From positions 4,588,001 through 4,652,000 of the forward strand of contig CP099418.1 in assembly GCA_024114885.1 (NCBI GenBank): DNA of 64,000 bases, given 5' to 3'. The translations under genes and the position numbers were made by a program. The notes beneath the pieces were generated by a model. The model saw only the letters and a program-made list of their open reading frames with translations, had not been told where the DNA came from and made no database searches. Shown here one piece after another: positions 22,956 through 33,900 of this stretch. The stretch is from Septoria linicola (lineage: Eukaryota > Ascomycota > Dothideomycetes > Mycosphaerellales > Mycosphaerellaceae). How positions within the stretch are numbered: position 1 is the first letter of the stretch; the number at the start of each line of letters is the position of its first letter.

Positions 22956-23489
22956 GATCACGACTCATGATATAGTGCGCTCTGAGCGCGATGACCACTC
23001 CAACGGCCAGTGAGATGCTTCAAGCTGTACATTCCACTTGTGCCATCCTGGTACGGCCGGAGTGAGGCGCCAGTGGAAGCGCTATAAGCCAGTCTGCCAG
23101 CATAACCCATGCCAATCGCTTGCGCGTTCGCCGACAAGAAGCAACCAAGAACAGATGTTCGGAACTCGATACGCGAGACAGCAATGTACACTGGTACCTG
23201 CATAAGACTCGCGGGATGGCATGGTCAAATAATGCTCACAATCATGGAGGTCTAGCCAATGCGCTCACAAAGAGTATTGGTTCAAAGGTCTTCTCGCCCT
23301 CATTCGGGCCTTCTATGCAGAGTCCAATGTCTGCGAGAGAGCGATGTACCCCTCATAGAACGCTGCAGCTTCTGTGAAGATGATGGGCAAAGCCCACGCG
23401 GGTTAAGAAATAAACTTTCGCCTCATTACATTAGCTTACTCGGTATCTGGTGGGGTGGAGCGAATCGCGGCACAGCAGAAAACGCTCCT
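22956..23489. other. Convergent intergenic region
   Basis: About 530 bp between the 3' ends of the rhodopsin-like gene and the lactonase gene. No gene seen. Confidence 0.45.
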
Positions 23490-24822
23490 TCACATGAAGA
23501 AGCCGCCGTTCTGCTGCTGCTGCTTTTGTAGAGCAAGGAACGTCACCTCATCGTGGCCAGGGATAACCTGTCCTCTGGTCTGCCTCTCCAGCTGCTTCAG
23601 ACGGCAGGTGCTTCGGAACCACGCCGGATGGTCACGAGCGAGCCAGCCTTGCGGGATACCATCGCGCCACTGTGGAGGTGATCAGCAAGGACTCGGGGAA
23701 GATGGAAAGACGGAGAGCTGGGAAGGTAGCTCACATTTTCGATCACATGGCAGTGGTCGCTTACGAAGAGGAACGTTCCACTCTGCCGCATATTGATTTG
23801 CATGCCTATCAATCCATCGGTATGGCCGGGAAGGTGGTGAAGAGTTATGCCTCTATGAGGAAGTCAGTCTTGGAGAGCAAGTGGTTGGTGGATAGTTAGA
23901 CTTGCTGGCAAAAGTCCAAAGTTCGTTCGTCGAATGTCTTCCAATTCCTGCCAGGTATCAGTATAGCGACAAGCACGATCATGGAGGACGGCATACAGGT
24001 CTAGCTTCAGATAGTGCTTAAGGTAGACTCCAACGTCTGCACCAGTCGCAACAGACCAGAAAGCTGACCGGAGCTCCAAATCGTGTACCCAGATTTCGAT
24101 ATCTTTCCTGTCGAGGAACATGTCTAGTCCGCCAGCATGATCGAGATGCAGATGACCAATAATGATCTGAGCAGCCAGTCAGAATGCCGACCACACGGAC
24201 ACGGTTCCAGAATTCCCCTACCTTCTTCACGTCTTCAAGCTTGTGTCCAGTAGCTTCAATGGCTGCATCAAGCTCATGATGTGGCTCGTACTTCACCCGC
24301 GTAAAGACATCCGATAACTGCTCACCCCAAACAGTCGGGTAATCCTTACCACAGCCTGTTCTTGAGCTCAGCCTCATGCGTAGCACACTGGCCACAGCTC
24401 CTTACCTGTTTCCCATAAGATGACACCCTCGATTGGATGATCAATCAAGACCACGTACCTGTAACAGATAGATGGTCAGTAATGTCTCAGACATATGTCA
24501 GACTGCCACTCCGCCGCTTCAAGCACCTATTGCTCCAGCATCGGCACTCCAGCCAGAGACACCAAGGGGGAAGACAATGCTTTCCAGCAGTGCCTTCTAC
24601 GTACATTGGCAGCTGTCTTCTCTTGTTCACAAATGGCGCATCCTGAGTACTCTTGAGGCTAGTGTTGCCGCCTCGTACAACAAAGCCCTCGTCACACTCC
24701 AACCAGCCTACTTCCAGCAGCCAGAACTTGGTCCCTTCTGGACACACATTTGAGACGTGGTTTGGTACAGCTCCGTCATCGATTTGCTTCTGGATCGCTG
24801 TGCCAGACATGCTTGCGCTCAT
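23490..24822 (-). CDS. Metallo-beta-lactamase-fold lactonase (AHL-lactonase-like), 7 exons
   Basis: Assembled by hand from exons 24822-24605, 24458-24406, 24355-24222, 24166-23997, 23947-23906, 23852-23735 and 23669-23490, giving 304 residues. Metal-binding motifs are complete: HLHLDH (H140, H142, D144, H145), HHLPGHTDG, SDHCH and VIPGHDE. The N-terminal GWLECDEGFVVRGGN and HPIEGVILWETG stretches are typical of the AHL-lactonase-like branch, which opens lactone rings; the real fungal substrate is unknown (a lactone, possibly a mycotoxin or a bacterial signal). The fifth intron (23853-23905, 53 bp) uses a GC donor, CA|gcaagt, the only way to read DFC-Q-GITLHHLPGHTDG. The start is the first ATG (MSASMSG); a second at 24810 is possible. 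No signal peptide, so likely cytosolic. Confidence 0.88.
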
Positions 24823-26072
24823 TGGGGCGGTTCTGGCGGACTTGGGCAATTTCGCAGCAGGATTTCAAAGTCGTATCTGCAGTGTGCCGTTCTGTCGTGG
24901 TCCATATCTACTGATCATTTGCGAATGCATCACCATGCACGCTTCCCTGCTCCCTCCCGTTGCACAACATGACATGCTGAGGGGGTTTTGCGGGGAGTCA
25001 GCATCGAGACAGGGGAAGGATAGGTGGAAGACGAAACACGATGAGGGATATCCCAAGTCGTCTTCTCGGTCTTACGGACTGTCCTGCTGGTGCTACAGCG
25101 TCTGGCTAGATGCAGTAGAGCAGCACGCGACCTTGAGATATTTACCGCCGATGATGACTGTACGCAAACCTGGTTGTCGGCCTGGAGCTTTCTCCGCCAT
25201 CTGTTTCTTCGATGCATGAGAAATGCTCTCAGATCAGCTTGCAGGAAACGAGTCAGATCTCACTTTCCGGCTCGCGTGGCAGTGCCGCTACGCCCGTGGG
25301 GGTGGATCAAGCCACAGGACGCCAGCGTGAAGCGATCTTGAATCCAAGACAGCCGCCACGCCCGTTTCTGCTCTCGACATCGAACATCCCGAACAAAATG
25401 ACGGACCACTCACAGCTGCTATGCTGACCCGACAGCTAGGAGTAGATGCACGATATGCAGCACGCGTGCGTGCTTGCGCCCTGTGCCTCTCATCTGCAGT
25501 GGCCGCACCGAGTGGCGTGTCAGGAAAGTTGTACAGCTTAGCTGAGAGGCTGCAAATTTTGGGTTGGTCTTGTGCCCGTTCCCGTGCTAAACTGACTGAT
25601 TTCCTCCACGTCTTTCCTGGCTGAGCGTCCGCAGAGTCCGTTTTCCCATGTGTCATCCATCGTGTGAGAGAGGCTATTCGTGGTTGGCAAGACTCCACCC
25701 GATGACCTTCAGAAGGCAAGTCGGCGTGGGATGCACGCGAAAAATTGAGGTCTCTGCCTCACGACACGAAGGCTGACGCTTCTCCTCACGAGGGTCACGC
25801 GTTACAGTGCGGCCTGTTCAAATAAAGACCCACTGGCCTCACAATGGGTTACCACGCCCTATTTGCTGGGAATCCGACGTATCATCCTTCCTGCATATCA
25901 TGCGTAGTACCTGCGCCTGACAAGTCATATTCACTGCTCGAACCGACTTGTACTCCCAAAGCTATATCCTAGGTCCCTCGATCGTATCCGCGCCTCTCCT
26001 ACCTACCTTCCTACAAGAAGCCCTTTCTAGCCCTCTCTCCTCACCAGCTCAAGCATCAACTCACACAGCAAC
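24823..26072. other. Divergent intergenic region lactonase/GNAT
   Basis: About 1.25 kb between two divergent starts. The final 100 bases before 26073 form a C/T-rich leader typical of fungal transcripts. No other gene supported. Confidence 0.45.
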
Positions 26073-26976
26073 ATGTCTCCACTCATCGTTGAGCAGTATC
26101 GGCCAGCAACAGTCCCTTCGAGACGCAAGCCACGATCAGGCTCCTTCTCTGTCTCTCTCGCCAGATACGACGACATTCGGAGGCTCGTCGATATCGAGTT
26201 CTTCGCCTTTGAGGAGGAGAAGACGAATCACATTCTCTCCTACCGCGACTACAATCAGCCAGCCCATTTCGAGCGAGCAGTGCGATCGTATCAGAATGCT
26301 ATCAACGGTTCCGACGCCATTCGCAGACGTAGAAAGCCAGCACCAACTCGTCGACTCGAACGAAGACCTAACGGGGACGTTACTCGCTTTAGGAAAGTGA
26401 CAGACGTCGAAACCGGACTCATCATCTCCTGGGCGAAGACAGAGATCAAGTCGTATAGCGAAGACGAATTGGCAAGTCCTGCAGATAGTGGACACGAGGA
26501 CGAGGCGCTCATGAACCGAGACTGGTTTGCGCTGAATGAGAAGCTAAAGAGGGACTACATGGGGACGCAAAAGCATTGCTGTAGGTTTCCTGGTTGACTG
26601 GTCATCCTTGTCAACGTCTCACTAACTCGTGTTTGTAGACATCAGCATGCTCGCAACACAGCCAACATACCAACACCACGGTGCTGGCACCATGCTTCTC
26701 GAGGACATCCTAGGCGAGGCTGACGAGGCGGGTGTGGAGTGCTATCTGGAAGCAACGGATACTGCCAAGCCGCTGTACGAGAGACACGGCTTCGAAACTG
26801 TGAACGAGCTGCGCTTCGATCCTTCGGCCTATGGCGTGTACGGATTCAATGTTGAGAGGCAGACAATCATGGTGCGTGGTGCAGTGGATCGTGTTAGCGG
26901 ACAAAGAAAGCCAGTGCGGTCGTGGAGTGAAGCAACCGGAGGTGTGGCTTCGCCTTCAAGCGAAAGCGACGCCTAG
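26073..26976 (+). CDS. GNAT-family N-acetyltransferase
   Basis: Acetyl-CoA-dependent acetyltransferase of unknown substrate. Two exons (26073-26580 and 26639-26976) flank a 58-bp phase-1 intron joining KHC to YISML; the protein has 281 residues. The acetyl-CoA motif A is visible as LATQPTYQHHGAGTMLLEDIL (Q/R-x-x-G-x-G type), followed by ECYLEATDTAKPLYERHGF, the usual motif-B region. The N-terminal part (LARYDDIRRLVDIEFFAF) is the first strand and helix. About 95 residues of charged, variable sequence sit between the two halves, common in fungal GNATs. Convergent with the MFS transporter gene, with only about 200 bp between them. Cytosolic by default. Confidence 0.88.
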
Positions 26977-27172
26977 GGTAGGGCTGACTGCAGGCTGAGC
27001 CCAAAGTGGTATTTTTGGCGTCTGGGTGATTTTGCTTTGGCAGGCATCAAAAAGCTCGAAATATCCTTAATCTGAGCGAAGGAGTGGCGGCGTCTTGTGC
27101 AAAATAGCGGATAGCGTGTATGTAACCAGTGATCATTTGATAACATCTTCATATCAGGACTTGGCTCTCGTC

Positions 27173-28922
27173 TCAATGCGACATGACTTGTTTGATGCTC
27201 TTCTTATGCAGCCTCGCCAACCAGGTACTCGCCCAGGCGCGACGGATCCTCTTGCCAAATAGCATGAATACCAAGACGAAGAGATTGTTGACAAAGAGTA
27301 CTCCGCAGAAGACACCAGCTATGATGACTGCGTAGCCCGATGTTTGTATCCAGTCGAGGAGATAGATACCAAAGGCAAAGCTGATGAGCTGTTTGCCACA
27401 GCACATTGCGATGAGCATCTCAGAAACGTTCGCGTCGTGGGAGTCGACGGCATACGCCAAAGTGCCGGTGAAGTAGAAGTCTGGACGCAAATTAGTACAC
27501 TAGCGCAAATACATGAGAGCAGCACTCACATGCACCCCAATTGGACATCGCGACGCCGAAGAAGTAGCCGATCCAGTGCAGCCGATTCTCAGCGGTAAGA
27601 CCATAAATGATCAGCCCTGCTGGAGCAATGACTGCTGCTGGCAGCAGCACGCCGAGCCTCATCTCCGCTTCACGCACGTCGTTGTTCCGTTTGGTCAGGT
27701 AGGCTGCCAGCTTGTCGAAAGAGAAGAGAAGTGGTATCGCCAGTGCATAGCCGATCACGTTGCCTAGACAGACCAGACCTGAGTTCTGCTGCGACCAATT
27801 GTATGGCGGTACCACAATCAGAATCGGAAAGGTGTAGTTGAACACAAGAGCGCCGAGACCGATGTAGATGCCGTAGGTAGTGATTACCCAAAGCACAGAT
27901 GGTACCAGGAAGTATGTGAAAGACCGAATAGCAGTCCAGAAGAACTCCACTTCGTGGTCGACTGTGCCCCACAGCCGAAGTGAGGAAACGAAGCTTCGGC
28001 GAGCGTGCGCTATTGGAGCCATTTGGACTTCGACGTGTTCGGCTTGGGCCTCGCTTTTGATCTTCTCAGACGAGATCGATGGTGATAATGCTGGATCTCG
28101 CTTGTAAGCAGTTTCTTCTACGAAGAGAAAGGCCGTGATTAGGAGGACGCCTGCGAAGGCGATCTGGACGTAGAAGTAGAGTCTCCAACTGTAACCAGCA
28201 GCCAGCATATAGCCCGCATACAGGGGACCTGCAAGATGATCAACGCTGCTCACCATATTCTGTTAGCAGCCGTACTCACCAGTAGCTCCCAGACACAGAC
28301 AAACGGTGTAGATACCTAGTTTAGTGGCCCGTTCGTGCACTGTAGAGACTTCTTAGTGGTGATGATATCTTTGCTCTTGGTCAGTCTTACAGAAGAAGAT
28401 GTCGTTCACGAGCTGCACTGGCAGAGCTTCGCACACACCGCTGCCCAGTGCGGCAAATGTGCGGGCTGTCATCAGACCTCCATATGAAGTTGCTCGACTG
28501 CAACCAATGAGACTGACAAGATAGACGACTAAGCTTAGCAGCATGACCGGCCGTCGTCCGTACTTGAGATACATTGGAACGGTGATCAGCGTACCGCAGC
28601 CATACAGGATATTGGGATATGATATGAGACCTGAAGCCTTCGTAGGTGTGATGTTGAATTGCTCTGCAAAGATCCCAATATATGTCGATGGGCCGAGAAG
28701 CGCAGTATTCGAGAAGAACGAGTATGAGGACACTATGACAAGGATGGCAGTCTTCTTCCATTGTTGCCACTGAAGCGGATCATTTGGATCTTCTGACGGG
28801 ACCGGAAAAAGTGCTTGGCCATAGCCTAGATCGTCGCCTTCAGCAGCTCGTAAATCGACTGTTCCTGGAACATCTCCCTCCTTTGCGTGACTTCGAGCAA
28901 GATGAATGTTAGTGTCGGCCAT
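27173..28922 (-). CDS. MFS transporter (DHA1-type)
   Basis: Twelve-helix major facilitator superfamily transporter of the fungal DHA1 drug/polyamine antiporter type; plasma membrane. Four exons (28922-28391, 28339-28280, 28228-27530, 27480-27173) with 49-51-bp introns encode 532 residues. Seen: PNDPLQWQQWKK before helix 1, the loop motif YLKYGRRPVMLLSL between helices 2 and 3, ARTFAALGSGVCEALP, and HERATKLGIYTVCLCLGATGPLYAGY around the second exon. A charged central loop (SSEKIKSEAQAEH) separates the halves. The start MADTN was chosen as first ATG in frame. The substrate cannot be told from sequence, and there is no neighbouring biosynthetic cluster. Confidence 0.9.
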
Positions 28923-29819
28923 GCTAGTAAGTGTTGAGCGCGAGCCTTCAAGCACAACATGTTCTGCAAAGAGGGGTTAATGTACTCTTGAAGACCTACA
29001 TGTCAATGCGGCTTGTCTGTCTCGACCTCCACCGTGCCAAGGGTGGCTTTGTGGTCAGAGTGCTCTGCCGTTCGCTCTTCTGCAATCGAATAGCACGCTT
29101 CCCTGCAGAGATCGCTTTAGCCTGTTGCAATGTGCGGGGTGAGCTTGGGTGAACGTGTTAGCCACGAGCAGCCGTCGCGAAACAGCAAGGATGAAGTGCA
29201 GTAATCGCTAAGCTGCTCTAGATTAAATCATGTGCCGGCAGGTGAAAAGAGCGAGATCTCGCACGAGACGGAGCTGCTACCTCCCAGCCAAGCATGGCAA
29301 GGTTCGAGCAGCGGTCGGTATACAGAGGTAGGCCAGGATGTGACTGGCAAAAGGCATCGGTCTCAAGGTGTATGACGTTGTTCGTCAAGCGAAGCCGTTG
29401 CGAGCACTACCATTTCGCTCTGATGTGAAGATGACTCGGAAAATGTGATGCCACCGACTCGTGCTACCCATGTTCGCAGAGAAGAGTTAATTCTGAAGGG
29501 AGGATGCGGACTTGATGCCGCGTCAGCATTGGCGGCGACTGCTGTACAGACATTCCAGGAACTGTAAAGTGGAACGGACTTGACGTGCATGCGCAACCAT
29601 TGTATGCATGAGTTCTGATGTACGTGTGATGGAGATGCAGATGCAAAGCAAATGTGAAGCAAGTGAAGAGCCAAGCGGAGAAGGCGTGACGCGGGGCATC
29701 GCGCTATCACGTGTTCTGCTTCTGCGAATGAATGCATCCACGTCATAATAAATCTGCGATTGCAGCGATATTTCACGATACAACTGGGATAATTGTATTC
29801 GTGGAAGAAATCTGCCAAC
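28923..29819. other. Divergent intergenic region MFS/PBDC1
   Basis: About 900 bp. A 268-codon minus-strand open frame (29363-30169) covers half of it but is antisense to the PBDC1 gene and resembles nothing. Promoters of both flanking genes should lie here. Confidence 0.45.
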
Positions 29820-30391
29820 ATGTCTCTCCAAACATCCGCGGGACCCATCAATGCCGAAGATGCAGACAACTTCGAGGAGATTGAGAAGCAGTTTGCCGTG
29901 AAAGGTATGCGAAGATCGCAATACCAAAGAATGTGGGAAATGGACACTGATGTTGTGGTAGTCGTTGAGCACATGTCCACGTACTGGTCGATCCTAGAGA
30001 AGCTTCCTGGCTCAAAACTGCGCCTGACAAAGTACGACGATGATATTCTCGCGCACTTCAACAAGGACTTCCCGGACTTCGACCTCAAAGCCACCATCAA
30101 CGAGGATGACATGAAGAGCAAGGCGGGCAAAGAGAAGTGGCGCAACTTCATCAATGTGTACGAGGGCAAGATTGATGACTACAACTTTGGTGCCATGGTG
30201 CGTGCCAACCCAGCTTTTGAGTACGGTGAGAAGGAGACGATATTTGGTAAGTGAAGATAATGGTGTGGATGCTGGTGCCTAGCTAACGCTCGCTAGCCGT
30301 TCGCATGCAATTCTATGCTATCGAGATTGCTAGAAATCGTGCTGGCCTGAATGACTGGATCTACGAGAAAGCCAGCGCCAACAAGTCATGA
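29820..30391 (+). CDS. PBDC1/YPL225W (Chp1) family protein
   Basis: Small conserved eukaryotic protein; the yeast member YPL225W has been described as a ribosome-associated chaperone (Chp1) for newly made eEF1A. The old name, polysaccharide biosynthesis domain, is misleading. Three exons (29820-29904, 29962-30246, 30297-30391) encode 154 residues. Seen: NFEEIEKQFAVK-VVEHMSTYWSILEK, GSKLRLTKYDD, FPDFDLKATINEDDMKSK, YNFGAMVRANPAFEY and MQFYAIEIARNRAGLNDWIYEK. The first intron (29905-29961) is 57 bp, a multiple of three without a stop, so its retention would insert 19 residues; homologs run straight through, so it is spliced. The third exon is short and has no ORF of its own. Confidence 0.93.
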
Positions 30392-30914
30392 GGTGCTACC
30401 CAAATCGCTTGACTTGGCTTTGCCCGCTCTTGGGCTCGTGAGCGACTAACTGGATGCTCAGTCAGTGGCGACAATCATCGCTATGCAACACACTTACAGC
30501 AGTCGCCGCTAGAAGATCCAGAGTTACAGCAGCCTTGGCTCGAAAAATGTGGCTCGGATCAGAAAGTGCCTCGCACAATGTCGAGGACATCTTTATAGAT
30601 CTTCACAGATGGCGGACACATCTTGGGTAGGGCCAAGAGCCAGAGCATTTGCAAGAATGTAGATGAAAAAGATACCCGAGTCGCGCAGATGCGCATTAGA
30701 TAGAGCACATTGCATTGTTCTGCAGGTGGGCGGATGAAGAACAATCGTAAGCTACATTCTTTCTCCCGGGTTCCTGCACCATCACCGAACGCAATTCACA
30801 CATTCAAGCTAGAAACGTCCGTGCAGCACGGACGCCACCTTGAACAAACACGACTACAAGCTTTACTCTGATCTAGGATCTTTCTCATGGCACTGCAGCC
30901 CGTCAGCAAAGGCA
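30392..30914. promoter_or_regulatory. PBDC1 3' region and ABC transporter upstream region
   Basis: About 520 bp; the two genes are co-oriented. The frame of the transporter is open upstream of 30915 but has no earlier ATG. No TATA box recognised. Confidence 0.4.
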
Positions 30915-33900
30915 ATGGCCGCCCAGAAGTCGCAGAAGCCTGGTGGGCATCGGCGAAAACCATCGACGGAGAGTCACATAAAATCGATAGCAGAGACCGA
31001 GGTTTTCCAAACCGACACCACCGACGAGACTCCGATCAAAACAGCACCATGGCGATCACTATTTGCCTTTTCAACCAGACGCTTCCTGCCAGTACTAATC
31101 GCTGGAATCATTGTCTCACTCGCTGCAGGCGCTACTGGTCCGGCGCAGAACCTGATCGCCGGCGAGCTCTTCGAAGGCTTCACTTTGTTTGCATCAGGGT
31201 CGGTCACGCCTGATGAGCTGATGAAGCGCGAGACAAAATACATCTTGTACATGGTCGCGTTGGCGGGAGCCAGCTGGGTCCTTCATTCACTCGAGTTCAT
31301 GCTCTGGCTTTCCTTCGGAGAACTGCAGGCTGCATCTGCGCGTGACCGCCTGTTTCACGGCCTGATGGCGAAGGAGACAGAATGGTACGATCTGCGTAAG
31401 AATGGTATCGGCGCACAGCTGCCCCGAATGCAGGCACAAATTCGAGAGTTACAGCTCGCGACAGCTCAACCACTAGGTGGTTTGTTCGCCTTAGCATCTA
31501 CGGCAGTGTTATCCTTCATTCAAGCGATGGTCAAATCGCCGAAGCTCACGCTGGTGACTCTGGCTTCCGCTCCTCTCATTCTGGGGTTTGCAGTGTGGGC
31601 GGGTGTGCCCATGCAGGTCAACTTGATCAAGATGCAAGACAAGCTTACCGAGGGTCAAAAGTACACAACTAGCGCTTTCACTGCGATTGAGACTGTGAAG
31701 TGCTTCAACGGGCAAGAAATCGAGGCCGCCAAGTACAAAGGTATCATCAAGCAAGCAGCCAGGTTCTACGCCTGGGTCGCCCATGGGAGTGCTCTGCAGA
31801 TGGCTCTTGTCGTCATGCTCACGGTCTCTATGTTTGTTCAGGGCTTCTACTATGGCGGTGTGCTGATTGCCAAGGGCGAAGTCACTTCAGGTGATGTTGT
31901 TACTACATTCTTCTCGGCCATAGGTGCTTTCCAGGCCATCCAAGGCATCTTGCCCCAAATGATTGTGTTGGAAAAGGGACGGGCGGCTGGGTCCACACTC
32001 CGTGCAATCATGGCACAAGTCGAAAGCAAAAGCAAGCATATTCCACAGGAACCGATCACGCCCTCGAAATGTATCGGCAACATTGAGGTCAAGAATCTGA
32101 CGTTCGCCTACCCGTCGAGGCCCGATGTCCCTGCTGTACAAGATATTACTTTGTATATACAGGGGGGCGATATCTCTTTCCTGATAGGAAAAAGTGGATC
32201 AGGCAAGAGTACCATCAGTCAACTGCTCATGCGCTTCTACAATGCTCCGGCGGACACCATTACTGTAGATGGGATACCTCTCGAACGACTCGACACGACA
32301 TGGCTGCGCTCGAATGTCACACTTGTGGAGCAGACCAGTACCTTGTTCAACGAGACCGTTTTTCGAAACATTGCCTTTGGGAGGAAAGATCACGTAGGTG
32401 TGACCAAGAAAGATGTCATGGACGCTGCGCAGTTTGCTCTCCTGCAGCTCATGATCTCTGATATGCCGGAAGGGCTGGACACCATGGTCGGCGTGAAGGG
32501 TGGCGCCATGTCTGGGGGTCAACGACAGCGGATGGCATTGGCGAGAGCGAGGCTCAGAGACACGCCAATATTGATACTGGACGAATCGACAAGCGCGCTC
32601 GATCATATCAGCCGCAGCTTAGTGATGGAGGCACTGCGAAATTGGCGGAAGGGTAAGACAACTATCATCATCACCCACGACATAACCCAAATCATGGCCG
32701 AGGACTACGTCTATCTTCTCCAAGATGGCCGACTCGCACAAGAAGGCTACCGCAAACAATTGGAGAAAGTCAGGGATGGTCCATTCCAAGATTTTCTTTC
32801 CGAGGAGCAGAAAATGCTAGCTTCTCCAGCCGGCGTACAAGACGTCGACTTAAATGATAGGGATTCATGGACCTTAGACCTGTCTGATGAGTCGCCAGAG
32901 CCTCTGCCGCAGAATCAGGATACATACTTTGATCCGCTTGATGTGGAATTGACGGCCACCGAGAACAAGCGACAATCGAAAATGCCCAATGTCTTCAAGG
33001 AAGGAACCCCGATGCCCATGATGAAAGGAGTCAATCAAGGCGGTCCATCCTCAGCATTTGCGTCGCCTTTCATGCGTGTTACGGTCAACTTCCCGACTCC
33101 AGATCTAATAAGCATGCCGTGGACTCGTAGTCCACAAGCCGTTGAGGATGCTCAGCAGAGTGCATCTGATCGCGAAAGTTCTGCTGACAAACGATCGACA
33201 CTGACTTGGGAGAGACTCGTTGATCAGACCGGGAAGTATGCAGCCGACATGAGACGGGCTAGACCTGGCACAGTCCGCAAACGTCGTCCACTAGAAGACA
33301 TCGAGGAGATACCTCTTACCGGCCCAGACGAAGCACTTGCAACGCTGGAAGGACAGAGTACGGCCCAGGTGGAAAGTAAGAATAATACTTTCAAAGTCAT
33401 ATTTGGCACTCTATGGCCAAGTCTCGACAGGAAGGCAAAATCGCAATTTTTCTTGGGCTTCTGGGGATGCACCGTGCATGCTGTCGCCTCGCCACTCTTC
33501 TCTTTCATACTGTCAAAACTGCTGGCGACATATGCGCTACCAAATCAACAGTCGAAACAGTTGACTTATGCTATGGTCATCCTGGCGGTCGCTTTCGTTG
33601 ATGGCTTCCACACATATGCTTTCAGGTTCCTGCTCGAGTGGGTTGGGCAGAAGTGGGTCGACAATATTCGGACAACTGCATATGAGCGGATCCTGGACCA
33701 AGAAAGGGAGTTCTTCAACAAGGACGAAAATGGGATCGCCATTCTGACAGAGAGCCTCGACCGCAATGCTGAAGAGATGCGTAATCTGTTGGGTCGGTTC
33801 GCTTCGATGGCATACGTAGTAGTCATGATGACTCTCATCACTCTCGTATGGGCAATGGCATCGCAATGGAAGGTCACACTGATTGCGCTCGCGGTTGGAC

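Noticed and set aside
29363..30169. 268-codon open frame on the minus strand
   Set aside because: It is antisense to the three-exon PBDC1 gene, whose protein matches its family end to end; the antisense product resembles nothing.
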